DNA of 64,000 nucleotides, taken from contig NC_068569.1 in the NCBI RefSeq assembly GCF_025698545.1, forward strand, positions 3,596,001 through 3,660,000. Reading direction: 5' to 3'. The translations under genes and the position numbers were made by a program. Within the stretch, counting starts at the first letter, position 1; every line of letters starts with the position of its first letter. The DNA comes from Gossypium raimondii. Its lineage: Eukaryota > Streptophyta > Magnoliopsida > Malvales > Malvaceae. The notes under the pieces were generated by a model. The model saw nothing but the letters and a program-made list of their open reading frames with translations, ran no database searches and was not told the origin of the DNA. Shown here in pieces: positions 13,901 to 25,373 of the stretch.

Positions 13901-16109
13901 TGAAAAGATTTAGTCAAAAGGAATAGCAAAAGCTCCATGGTTAACATGTATACCACAAGACTACCGTCCTCCATAACAGATGTATAACGCAGCAACCAAA
14001 AGTCACGAGCTGGTGCCAGTGTTGTTGGGGCATAGAGCTGAAAGAAAGCAACAGGAATTTAGAACTTTTTACCAGAAGCAATTGCACCATTAATTCCAAA
14101 TATTGCAGATCAAAAGGAAGAGAAATGGGATCTTAATTAGCTTACCTGCATATAAAGCAGTTCAATGGTTCCACCATTTCCAGTGGACAACACGTTTATA
14201 ACATCCACAGCTCGGCAATCACGATACCATGAAGGCCGATCTTTAAGGATTTCAGCGACCTACATGAAAAAGGAAACATATATTGATCAGTCAATTCTTC
14301 TCCAAATTTGAGCCAAGAAACGTCTTTTCAGTAGAAAGCAAAAATGAACTTACTCTTGTAGGATCTAGTCCCACAAGTCCGCATGCACGTGCTGCCACAC
14401 CACTGCGACCATGAGAAATAGCAACGATTCCAATAGAATCCGGACCAGGCTGCACAGGTAATAAAGATATTAGCAGTAGCCAGTAGGTAAATTGGCGCGG
14501 GCATTTGGAGTTAAGATTACTATTCATCAAACAAGAAGTTTTAACAAGGCTAGCTCTTTTTCTTAACTAGCATAATGATATCGGATTACTATTTAATTCA
14601 AGTTATGTTCTACAAAGGGAGTAAAAAACAAGAGATCCATTTGAGAATATCATATGCATGTTTGAGTCCCGAGGTACAATCTACCTGGAGTCTGTATGTA
14701 ATGATTTAAAAGAAAAATAACAGCATGCTATTACCTAACAATTGGTTCTCCAGTTTTATCTTTATCAGTATTAATTCATTATTTAAAAAAATCCATAGAT
14801 TAAAAAATTCTAAAGGTAAAAAGAAAAAGAAAATCCAACTCATATTGGAAACAGGGAAATATTAGTAACCAATAGAAAAATGGGAAAGTGGGGTTGTCCT
14901 CGATATTGACATAACAAATATGGGTTAGGATGTTGCTTAGAAGATTAGCAAGATTTTATGCTTTGTTATATAAATAAGAATTTATCGATAATGACAATGA
15001 ATAATGGACTACATTAATATAGTTTAATAGTATTTTACAAAGAATAAAAGAATGATGACAATAGAGAGAGAGTTACCTTCATCCCAGGCATTTGGACCCA
15101 CTCGACAGCAGTTCCAGTGGCCTTTGAAAGAAACTCTGTTAAAGTTTCCTCTGCAATGGACAAAAGTCTGGAATGCAAAAACAAAAGCACATAAGGCGCA
15201 CTAGCAATTATACAGCAACAAAACAAAGATTCAATTTCATAGAGAAACGAGGAATGAAAGGGACATAACAATGGGAGTGTATAACAGCGACAAAATTTCC
15301 CACTACTACTAACCCTGCAGGGCTGGCATCCCTTGGCGGATGTTGAGGAGTCAAATGGTGTTGACCGCTCGTCACTACTGATTCACAACTTGTATCCGTG
15401 GTGGCTAAAGTCGTCTGCAACCACAACAACAACCAAAAAGAAACCACTGCAATTAACAAAAATTCCCATATTTGAAAGCAAACCAAACACTTTCAGGTAA
15501 AGGGTTCAAAAAAAATTATAATATGATTGTATTGTAAAGTCCTCTTTTTTTTTTTTCTTTAAAAATATGAAACGTGAAAAGGAAGATGAAGTTCTTACAT
15601 TTTGAGTCTGTTGGCGGAAATAGCTGTTTTCATAAACAAGCTGTGAAACTTGCTTTTGTAACCTATCATTCTCCTCCATCAACAGTTTATTCATAGCTGT
15701 CAACTTCCTATTCACAGCTTGGAGGCGTGATGCTTCTTTTCGTTGTTTTTCTCTACATCTGTGATTAAAAACAAACAAAAATTCAACAACCACATAAAAT
15801 CATCAAAAAATGAATTAAGTTACCGAATTACTATATGTTTGAAAGGTGAAACAACGTATGGAAGATTTGGAACATATATGTTTGTTTGTACCTGCGATTT
15901 TGGAACCAAACTTTAATCTGTTTGGGCTCGATGTTGGAGAGGATGGGGCACTCACGAATGAGTTGTTGACGACGCATGGAGCTAGGCTTAGGACACTCAT
16001 GGTAGAGACGTTCTAAAGCTTCGACTTGCTCGGGCGTATACCTCACATACTTGCCATTATCCATAGCTATCTTGGTCCCTTCTTTGCAGGATGAGGTCAC
16101 CGCCATCAT
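10991..16109 (-). CDS. HB8: HD-ZIP class III transcription factor, ATHB8 type
   Basis: Eighteen coding exons in transcription order: 16109-15892, 15758-15599, 15414-15314, 15167-15077, 14449-14354, 14259-14146, 14037-13954, 13853-13698, 13599-13525, 13433-13327, 13233-13041, 12810-12625, 12540-12460, 12354-12220, 12121-11796, 11667-11568, 11387-11238, 11137-10991. All introns are GT-AG. The exons sum to 2520 bases, 839 aa, close to the family's 830-850. Seen: homeodomain (about residues 20-82, IKVWFQNRRCREKQRKEASR), leucine zipper directly after it, START domain (about 155-370), and a C-terminal MEKHLA domain ending in CFMFVNWSFV. Phrases such as LATTDTSCESVVTSG, LDPTRVAEILKD and VDDVTLLVNSSPSKMM fit ATHB8 better than its sister CORONA/ATHB15. 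Known role: nuclear factor marking procambium and promoting xylem differentiation, repressed by miR165/166. Start: a second ATG follows directly at 16106, so the first methionine is uncertain by one residue. Confidence 0.95.
14440..15087 (-). promoter_or_regulatory. miR165/166 target site, split by an intron
   Basis: The 21-nt site reads CTGGGATGAAG at the end of exon 4 (15087-15077) joined to CCTGGTCCGG at the start of exon 5 (14449-14440). Together they encode the PGMKPGPD part of the START domain (about residues 187-194). The site is created only after removal of a 627-bp intron (15076-14450), the longest in this coding region. The sequence equals the canonical HD-ZIP III site I remember, and a split at this position is known in this gene family. 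Confidence 0.93.
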
Positions 16110-16607
16110 CACGTCTACAATCCATCAAAACCAACAACAATTTTCAGTAAAAATAATAATAATAGCATTCATTTTCAAAAAAGTATACGTGAAAAAACAT
16201 ATGAAGTAATGAATATATCACACCGTTCTCTTTTCCGGGAACTACGAAAACACAAACGGGATCACCGGCGAGGTCTCAAAGATCCATTTATCAAATTCTC
16301 AAACAAACAAACAAAAAAGAAACTAACAAATTCTGAGCTTTGGGTAGCAGTAACACTATATAGAAACGAAGGAAGGTGTTCGTCTATGGAATAAAGAGAA
16401 TTAAACAAAACAGCTGTTGCTATCACTGTTGTTGATGATGAAGGAAACAAAGAAAGAGGGGGTTTCTCTATATGAAGGAAGAGAATAGATGGGGAGGCTT
16501 GTTTAGGGAAAATAAAGAGAAAAGAGGAAGAGAGAGAGGGAGTGAGTAGTAGATGATGGGCATGGAATGGTGTTAAAAGGCAAGAGAGAGAGAGAGAGAG
16601 AGAGAGC
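16110..16607 (-). promoter_or_regulatory. Probable leader of the HB8-like gene with a GA/CT tract and a possible 5'-UTR intron
   Basis: Read on the minus strand, this is a CT-rich leader starting near a (GA)n tract at about 16580-16607, typical of plant 5' UTRs. Just before the start codon the minus strand reads GGATTGTAG followed by ACGTG and the ATG, which looks like a splice acceptor at about 16116-16117. A matching donor may lie near 16223, but this is weak. The small minus-strand frame at 16262-16450 lies wholly in this leader and has no recognisable domain; it could be a uORF or chance. Confidence 0.4.
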
Positions 16608-19600
16608 CCCCCTTAATACCTGACAGAATATCAGACTTTGTTTTTTGTATTCACATTCTCAAATCTCAATCATACTAATACTATTGCTTCTGCTGCTTCC
16701 CTGTTTGCCTTGGCTGCTTTTTTTTTTTCTTTTTCAAACAAAACTTAAAAAGACCGTCACTTCGGTGTGTGTAAAATATATGTAATTAAGTGTAAGAATA
16801 TCCAAGGTTGAACTTAATAAGATCCATACTCACAGTTCCAGCGCGTGTTTTTCCTTCTCTTCTTCTTCTTCTTCTAATCGAAACACATATGCTCGTTTGG
16901 TTCTATATAAATATATGAAGATTTGAGGGGAAAATATATATTAACATATTAGTTGCTTGTTTTTATAATATTTATTCTATGATGGAATATATTGACGTTA
17001 ATTTTATTGATTTTTTAACAAAATTTTATTATAGGATAAATATGAGGATAATACGCTCTAACGTACTCAAATTCACGTCCTCTTGTATTGACAATAATAC
17101 CATGTCAATGGAGTTAAGACTGAATAGACTAATTTTTATTGATTTTTGCCTAACTCATATTTTATCCATTGGATGAGAACTTTTATTCACCCTCTAATAT
17201 TTTCTCACGATTCTATTTACATTAAATTTCCAAGAGTATACCATTTATGTAGATTATAACAAAATTCAAATATTTAAAGAAATAATAATAATAATGAAGG
17301 CATGAATGCATATGTTGAGAATAAAGAGAAGAAAAAATTATGGAAGAGTTTGCATGCGGCCTCGGTTTCTCAAATCACACCACCTTTCCTCTCTCTTCAT
17401 CATCATCATCTCTCTTAACTCCCTTTTAATATTCTCATATAATTCATGATATATTGTGCCTTAGTATTATATATATATATATATATTCCTAGGATGCTAT
17501 TTAAAAATTTACCCAACAGTGTTTTTCAAATATAAATTTTATTTTATTTTATTTAAAAAAAATAGTTCCAAGTATGAACACGATGATGATAATAGAGAAG
17601 CAGTCTTAATTAGTCGGCAAAAGGAAAACTTATACGTTATCAGCAAAAGAAGAAAGGTTGAATTTTAGACTTAATTTTTTCGAAGAATTGGCAATGGTTC
17701 TATAGCTATTGTTTGAAAGAGTAAACGAGTCAATGCCACTGAATGAAAAATAGGCTAAGTCAATTAATGATGAACGACCAATGCACATCAAATTATTCAA
17801 AATATGAATAAAATAATAATAAAAAGACTGAGGCTTCCAATTCATTAAGCAATGGCAGACCAACTTAAGTGGTGTTTGATTCTTCGACTACTCGCATCCT
17901 TAATTAGACTTTAATCCACTATCAATTTTAGCCTAAAATACGCGTCTTTACATTATTTTTTTTTTATGAATTTCATACACTTAAGTTAATTTTAAAACTA
18001 AAATGAATTTAAGTTTCAATTAAATTACAATAGACCAAGTTTGAATCTAAAGATAGAAGAGCTTCATCTTTGATAGGTTTTTAAGCACTTTTTCTTTTAC
18101 AATTATTGCTAAAAGGGGAGTGATCGATGCAAATCCCAATGAAATCAAATTGGAGGAAAGTTTTTGAATTTTTGATCAATTAGGAGGCTGAAATCTCCCT
18201 GGTTAGTAGGATTTGGTGTAGCTCATTTTGTATACCAAAGCCTTCTGTGGATCGACTTCCTACAAAACCAAGGCTTATTCAGAGAGGGATGAATATTGTG
18301 GTTTGAGGAGCAGGAAACTAGGGATCATAATTTGTTCTTTGGTTGCAGGTTCTGTAAAGGAATTTGGGAGCATTGTCAATTGGCAGCATGAATTGATGTG
18401 GGCAATGAGGAGATTAAAAGGGAAGGCATTGATAACTGTTCTTTACGAGGTTGGATGGAATGCTGGATTAGAAAGGAATGAAATAATAGACATTTTACAA
18501 CAGTTGAAAACAAAATTAAAGAGGTGATAAGCTTGAGACTGATGAGTACTAACATTAAAGGAAATGATAGTGTAAATACTAATTTGTGTTTAGCTTGGGG
18601 TATACATGATATTGAATGAAATTATTAGTCATTTCCAGAGTTTCTTAGGTTGGTTATAAAATCATAAGATAAGGTGGCATGGGCCATTAATGGCTTAATA
18701 TCAAAAAGAAAGGGAAAAAAGTGAAATAATGTTGTTTAGTGGTAATTTTTTATTTCATATTGTGCAATAATATGTTAAAGGTTGTTTTAAAAAAAAAAAC
18801 AAAGGCCAAAGGGGGCTGGTGAAAGTGTTAACATACCCCGCCACTCGCGCTTGTTCCATTGAAAGCGGTGCCACTAAGAAGATTGCGCTAAATTTCGACA
18901 TTCCATTTTTTTAGAATTTTATGTTTTGAAAAATTAGAGCAACGAATAACAGAATGACAGGTGTAGCACATGTGATTGTAACGTGAGGTCGACGCCAGCA
19001 GACCATATCCTCGGGGTTAGGGGGTGTGGTCCACACGTGGGGGGACCCGAGGTGTGGCCCCCGCACGCGTGAAGACTCCCTTTCGCTTTACAACGTGCTC
19101 CTTAGTCCTTACCACTTACCAGCCTACCCGCCCAGGTGTCACTTATTTATTAATTTTTCGCCCATGTTTTCTTTTTTCTTTTTTTTTTTAAAAAAATTAA
19201 CTATTTTTTACTGTTAAAAGACTTACTTAAAATCATGTGCCTTTTACTGACGCGCTTCTGAAGGAGAGCATAATGCACGCGCAGTAAACAATAGGAGTGA
19301 TACAGAAGTTTGGCTCCAACTTTTATAACTTTTGTAAACTTCAATTTTTTGTATAATAAAGAGCAAACATTAAATCTAACAAATAAAGGTGAAAAAACAA
19401 TCCCCTTTTTGGTACATTCAAATTGAGACAAATAGTAATACCACTCATAAACATCAAAACTAAGAAGACAATTATATATAGAAATCGTTTAATGTTACAA
19501 ATAAAATTAAGCCCTTTTTTTCACTATTGCAAATATTGCAAAGTGGTCCTAAAAACCCTGTCTTCCAAATCAAAATTACATGTATCAACTAAACCCCATT

Positions 19601-20858
19601 TAGGAAAAGAACATGTTTTTATAAAGTTTTCAATGAATCATCGTAAAAAAAGGGTAAGTGAGAAGATAGAGGATTTGGTCTTCCAAATTCCCGTCATGGC
19701 TTCCTGGTTTGTTAATTCTGTCCCCCGCCCTGCCTATACATGAATTAGTACATATTGGTGAATAATGATAAGAGAAATAGAAATAAACATGTGAGGGTTT
19801 AAGAAATGAGATCATGCGGGGAGCATAACAAATTAATTAAGGAGAGAGCACAAAAATTGAGAGAAAATTATATGTATAGTGGGAGTATGTGGCAAGTAAA
19901 ATATAAAAAGGGTATAATAAACTTTGTGAAGAAGCGACGCAAATGCAAAGGCAAGAAGAGGCACGCGAAGCACAAAGTGAATAGGGAGGAGTGAAAAAGG
20001 AGAGCAGTGGGAGGGCCGACAAGCGAATGGTAGTGGCAGTGGCAGTGCCCACTCAACGGCGCGGAAATAGAGGATTTTGGCCCACTCCATCTGCCTCTTC
20101 ATCATTTCAATTACCCCTCCCTTTCTTTTTCTTTTTTTACTAGGATTTAAATAAACAGGAATATTCGGCGGCGCTGCTTTATGAGATGCAAATCTCGTTA
20201 TTCACTTTTCTTTATCAAAGGGAAGTGGGACAATGCCTTACTGTTGAGCGAGAGTCGCTAGTGAAGTAGATTAATGCTCTAATCAAATGCTCCTCAAATA
20301 ATAAACGTTAATTTTATAAAGAGAAAGTGTAATATGGGTATTAAAGCCCACTTAGAAACCCAATAGTCCCGCCATGAAAGTATATAGTAGCCTACTTAAT
20401 GTATGAGCCCATGAACTTGGCACTTTCAATGGCCCAAACCAAAACTGCTTTAATACAGAATTATTTTATTTCACTCGTTATTAATATCAGTACTTCATTC
20501 CCCGTGATTATGAAGCACGTTTCATACCCATTAGCTAATTCATTATTATTTTCTATATGAGGACAGATCAAAGCAAAATTATATATATATATATGTATTA
20601 TGTTCCACAAAACAGGAAGAGTAATTTCATATCCTTCTTTGATGCCTACACTTAATAGTCTCTTAACTGTCAAAATAAACAAAAATCCACCAATCGATTG
20701 CAATAAGCCAAAAAAGTGAACTAACAAGAATCTTAGCCTACGCTTTGTGGGTTATCCAGGAAGCTCTGTTTATGCTCTACTTCTCTTTTGGTGTACATCC
20801 AGGAAGTGGAAATCGAGAATCCAAATAACTGCCAGGTATATAGCCTTAGATGAATAAC
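16608..20858. other. Intergenic region between the HB8-like and TMX2-like genes
   Basis: This holds the presumed HB8-like promoter on its left side and the 3' flank of the TMX2-like gene on its right. It contains an (AT)n tract near 17470-17490 and another near 20580-20595. A GC-richer block at about 18830-19140 carries a CACGTG G-box (about 19033-19040). A probable LINE scrap lies at 18228-18527. Overlapping short frames at 19830-20105 on the minus strand are in three different phases over the same repetitive GC-rich stretch and are not taken as genes. Confidence 0.6.
18228..18527 (+). mobile_element. Probable LINE remnant (C-terminal, zinc-binding part of reverse transcriptase)
   Basis: A 99-codon frame contains the pattern W..EL.WA...LKGKALITVLY..GWNA.....RNEI followed by a helical lysine-rich tail. 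This resembles the C-terminal zf-RVT region of plant LINE reverse transcriptases, where KGKSLIS...W.AFIY..W.ERN is common. The usual ERN-preceding aromatic residues are missing and nothing upstream looks like a reverse transcriptase core, so this is at most a short, old fragment. No poly-A tail or target duplication was found. Confidence 0.4.
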
Positions 20859-22764
20859 CTATTTCCCATTTACATATTCAAGGAGATGCCGGTCGAGCTC
20901 AAAATGGCGAGCAAGAAGCCGCTGCAACAAGCAATATCCAAAAAGAAAACAATATATAATAACGTCGAACATGGGGTGTCAACTGAAAAAACATAAGATG
21001 AATATGCATATTTCACAAGATATTACCAGTAGTAGCATTAGAAAATCTAGCAAGTATCTTTGCATCTTGTACTATGCACTGGCAACAAAAACACATTACC
21101 TTAGTTATAGGAGGTGTAGGTGTTGCTTCAAAATTGAACTCGGGAAAGCGTGAAACCTCGATAGCGTTTTCAAATAGTATATATGTAGGAAGCTGTCCCA
21201 TGCTCCCTGTGAGTACAAGACACCCATGTAAATGCATTACAAACATTCAAAAATAAGTTCTAAAACTTAATGAGCTCCCTTTGTAATTAATATATGTTAC
21301 TCACCTCCAGGAGATATTCCGAATTTTTCTGCAGCATTTGGGAAAAGTCCAAGGTCAACTATTCCGAATGACAGATTTTTGTTTGAGTATCTGATCAAAG
21401 AACATTGAATGCTAATGAAAACTTATTAATGACAATAAACAAGCAAACCAGATAATTTTGTAAATCAACTTACGTGATTGACAGCTCGGGAAAGCAGCGA
21501 CTGGCACGTCTGCAACTGGATGAAAATGAGGCACGAAATTCTACCTGCCGAAAACATGGTCATCACCCACCAAAAAAAAGGGGTCTCAAGTTCATTAAAT
21601 AATAATTATATCGGAAATTAGTACTCGAATATCAGATTTTGTACCATCAAAAGAACTTGATCTACAAATTTACTTCTTTAAGTTGGGACTTTTGTACCTT
21701 CTTCGTATATACTTCCAACATTCCTTTTAAATTTTTCAAGAATTATCACCAAGTCCCAAAAGCATGCAATTTTACAAAGAGAACATCCTATACGCTATTA
21801 AACATTAAATATTCAAGAAAAAAATATTGGAACCAACCAGCCAAAATCTTGATGTGTTCCCTTCAGTTAGCAAGGCTTCCAATTGCAATGGTGTCAGTTT
21901 ACTTGCAGAACCTAGGAAAATCAATTCATAAGCAAAAGAAACAGCATTTCTATCAAAATGGAATGTTAGTTGTTCTTCTAACTATAACGAAAAACTGAAT
22001 GGAAATTCATTAGTACCAAGCTCTTCGTAAGGAGGTTGCTGTGTTAAAACATATATCACTGTAAAAAATAAAAAGCAATGTCATCATAAACCTGCAATTT
22101 TTAAAGTTGTACTAACAATTTGTGCACAAACCATAGTATTTACAAAATTATCTTAGCAAGATAAGCAACAATAATACCTGAAAACACCACTAAATACCAC
22201 AAAGTCAAGTGATAGTCCATTATTAGAGTAAGGGCAATAAGAAAGATCTGGGAAAAGAAGGGAAATTTTAGTTGCAAATCATATCCAAAAAAATGAAACA
22301 AAAAAAGCCAAACAAATGGGTGACCTTACCTTTCCAAAAAACAATGTATCTGCAATGAAAGCCTCCCATGTTTCTTCTCTTGCCATCTGCTTGCAAAGCG
22401 GGGAAAAAAACCAGTACATCACACCATTAAAGAAATTTTTTTTTTCAAAGTTACTCGATTACCTTGTATGCAATCAGCATAAAGAAGGCCAAAACCGCTT
22501 GAATTTCCTATACCCAAAATAAGAAAATTGGAGATCTGTTAAGGTTAGAAAAAAATGGGGTTTGGCTGGTGAAAAAGAAGAGTAGGGGGTAGAATGAGAA
22601 ATTACCCTATAAAAGAGTAGTTGAGTGATTTGAGGGGAGAGGACATTTGAAGCAGAGCTCCGAACGATGAAATAAGAGAAGAAAGATAGGAAATGGAAGA
22701 AATAATACGGCTCTCCTACCATCTGATTCAACCACTCCATTGGATTACTTCGTTTCTTGTCCAT
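20859..22764 (-). CDS. TMX2-like thioredoxin-fold transmembrane protein
   Basis: Ten exons: 22764-22606, 22507-22463, 22386-22330, 22247-22178, 22058-22017, 21911-21838, 21544-21474, 21390-21305, 21206-21100, 20921-20859. They sum to 774 bases, 257 aa. Seen: several hydrophobic segments in the first 116 residues (for example YYFFHFLSFFSYFIV, and IFLIALTLIMDYHLTLWYL from residue 88), then a thioredoxin-like domain with VEFRASFSSSC (150-160), PELSITYSN, VDLGLFPNAAEKFGI and GQLPTYILFE. The active-site position reads SSSC (157-160) rather than CxxC, as in human TMX2 (SNDC). The C-terminus is LEYVNGK. Expected location is the ER membrane, with a likely structural or monothiol redox role. Start: the only upstream ATG in frame, followed by a charged MDKKR. 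The exon joins are all in phase. Plant function is poorly known. Confidence 0.9.
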
Positions 22765-23349
22765 TATTTTGTATTCACACTTGTCTTGCTTTTCTGGGGT
22801 TGGATCTGAGTCGGGTTAAGAGCTTCGGTTTTCTGTTACAGGTTCTTCCATTTTTGTTCTCATCGAAGTCGAATGGAAGAATCGTGTTCTTTTCTCTGTC
22901 GCAACGAATGTGCCAATTTCTCCCAAGGATCTTCAAACCCGAAAAACACCTTGGACCTCATGGCCCGAATTTCGCACATGGATTGAATCCATAGTCTGAA
23001 CTTTTGCAAAGGGAGAGGCCTGAAACTATTAAGCGGATTTGGGCTTTTAAAAGAGAGATTTTGTGAGGGCTTGACAAAACCTATTCAAACAAAAATTATG
23101 TTGTTGTTTTTTTTTTGGATAAGTATTTGTATTTTATCTAAAAAGTAAAAAACTTGCTACAAAGAACGAACAACAATAGTGTTATGTGCATCACAAATCA
23201 AAGAATCAAAGAAAAACAAAAATAAATTCAGCAAATTCTAGTTCAAACAAAGTTGCTATGTAATTCAAGTTTTAGTATATCAAATAATTATCATTTCTAT
23301 GTATTTCAAGTTTAATTTCATGATTTTAAGTACTTATCATTTTCTATTT

Positions 23350-25034
23350 TTATTCCGTTGAATTTCTCAGAATTTCGATGGATTTTCAGGGGTACATTTT
23401 AGTGTACAAATTCGGGTCCGTAAATTTATATTCATGTGCGCACATTTTTCAATTCAAAGAGCACACTCCCGCGAACCTCATTTCTTACAGCGGGATTACT
23501 AGTCCATGCTAAATCCCCTGTAATATAAACTCATAGAGTATTGTCGAGATTACCAGTCCAGGCTAAATCCCCTGTAATGACAATTACTCTAATGAGCTTG
23601 GATCTAAATTACCAGTCCAGGCTAAATTCAAACCCTAATTCGGATTACCTGTCCGGGCTAAATCCATTTTCCACATATTCTTCAGGAGGGCTATATCAAG
23701 ATCACCCGTTCGGGCTAGATTCTTTTTACCGCCAATTCCTTTTTAGAGATCCATCGAATTTCTGAAAATTCAACGGGATAAATATGGAAAATAATAAGGG
23801 TAATAGAAAACATGGAATTGAATTATTATTGGAAATATATTATCGAATTTAATACCCAGTTTGGATTGAACGCAAGATTGAGTACAATCGTTCTGTGCCA
23901 AAGGATGAATTGACGGATAAGACCATAACTGGGTTATGGCATTACAAATGTAAAGGATGAATTGACGGCAAATTACCCAAGTAAACCGAGGTTCAGTATT
24001 TGTTGCGGACTTTCGTGTTTACTATCTGTTTAGCTCTCATGAGCTTAAGTTCAGCCTTCAGGCTTCTGAAAATGATGTACTCATATCCGTAAGTCGTTCT
24101 TTGATACAGAAAGAAACGGTAAAAGACTTATGTGGTTGAATTGAAAGATTGATAGATTATTATTAGTATTGATCTAAAATAATGTAACCATTGGTATTTA
24201 AATGATATAATGGGTAAAGTTCTGAAGTGAGATAACATAAGTTTGAAATGAACTATTACCGGTACGTACGCGAAATTCATGAAAATGATGGTACATGAAA
24301 TATCAAAATAATAAAATGAATGATATATACTTATGAAGAAATGATAATAGAATGATATGTATTCGAAGGAAAATATGCTAGTGTACATGAAAAAGTCGCA
24401 TGGTTTAAATTATGCAATTTCTTATGAAATGACTTATCATGTGATCAATTCGGTAAAGGCTTTAGTTAAATGCAGTAGCTTGTGACTATGATTGAATGAT
24501 ATGTTTATGATTTGTGTGTCACGCATATGGAATAAGTGTGGAAAGTAAAGAAATGCAAATGAAAATAAAAAATTATGAAGAGTTAAAGTTATATAAAGTC
24601 CTACTAAGCTTTGGATAATATGTAAGTGATACTGTGAATTTATTCACCTTGTGAGTTGATGAATATAGCTTCATGAGTACTATGGTATTAATATTGGATT
24701 ATTCTTGATATGTATAGATTTCATATTTTAAATGAACTAATATGATTAAATACTACACGAGCTTACTAAGCATCCATTGCTTACGTATTTTTTTTATTTA
24801 CCCTACAGATTATCGAAAGCTCGATTGGTTCTATCGGTAATTTTGGATGATTTGATTCTGGTTATAATGGCATGTATAAGTTAATTTGGCTAACGTTGGC
24901 TCATTAATGTTTTGATTTTGGTTGGTTTCAAATATGAATGCTAGATGAAATGAAATGTCTGAAAATTAATCTGTAAATTTTGGTAATGCTCCGTAACCCT
25001 ATTTCAGCAACAGATTCGGGTTAGGGGTGTTATA
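23350..25034 (+). mobile_element. Ty3/gypsy-type LTR remnant (probably a lone LTR)
   Basis: The 3' end reads CCGTAACCC ... GGGTTAGGGGTGTTATA, which resembles the 3' terminus of the common cotton gypsy LTRs (GGTTAGGGGTGTTACA). Five short repeats around the core CCAGGCTAAAT lie at 23492-23722, bracketed by an inverted repeat (about 23345-23385 against 23748-23790). A 16-bp unit, AAGGATGAATTGACGG, occurs twice (about 23898 and 23953). No gag or pol reading frame is present. The 5' edge is not defined and no target duplication was found, so the element looks old and incomplete; orientation plus is judged from the 3' end. Confidence 0.6.
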
Positions 25035-25373
25035 ATTTATATATAAAGTAGGTTATATTATTATAAGTATATTTTTATATAAAATCAACAAAAATTCGAT
25101 AATAATAAAATTAAATCTCGCAACCCAATAAATTTTAAATATTAATTTTACTTTTTTAATCTAATTTTTTTTTCACCCACTATCATAATCAATTATATGT
25201 TTTACGTGGGTTTAGCTTTCAATGAATTAAGTCCATTTATTTATATAAGATTTATTTAATAAAATGGGCCTAAAGATAAGCAACCATTCCGGAAAGAAAA
25301 TGATAACGTCCCGGTCCATGTGAGCTGTGCGGAGAGACGGTGGATGTTAGCCACGTTTGTCTTCAACATCACT

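Noticed and set aside
19833-20105. Three overlapping minus-strand frames suggesting a small secreted protein
   Set aside because: Three phases are open over the same simple-sequence stretch, so the openness reflects base composition.
24128-24388. 86-codon minus-strand frame within the LTR remnant
   Set aside because: It lies in LTR sequence and has no similarity to any retroelement or host protein I know.
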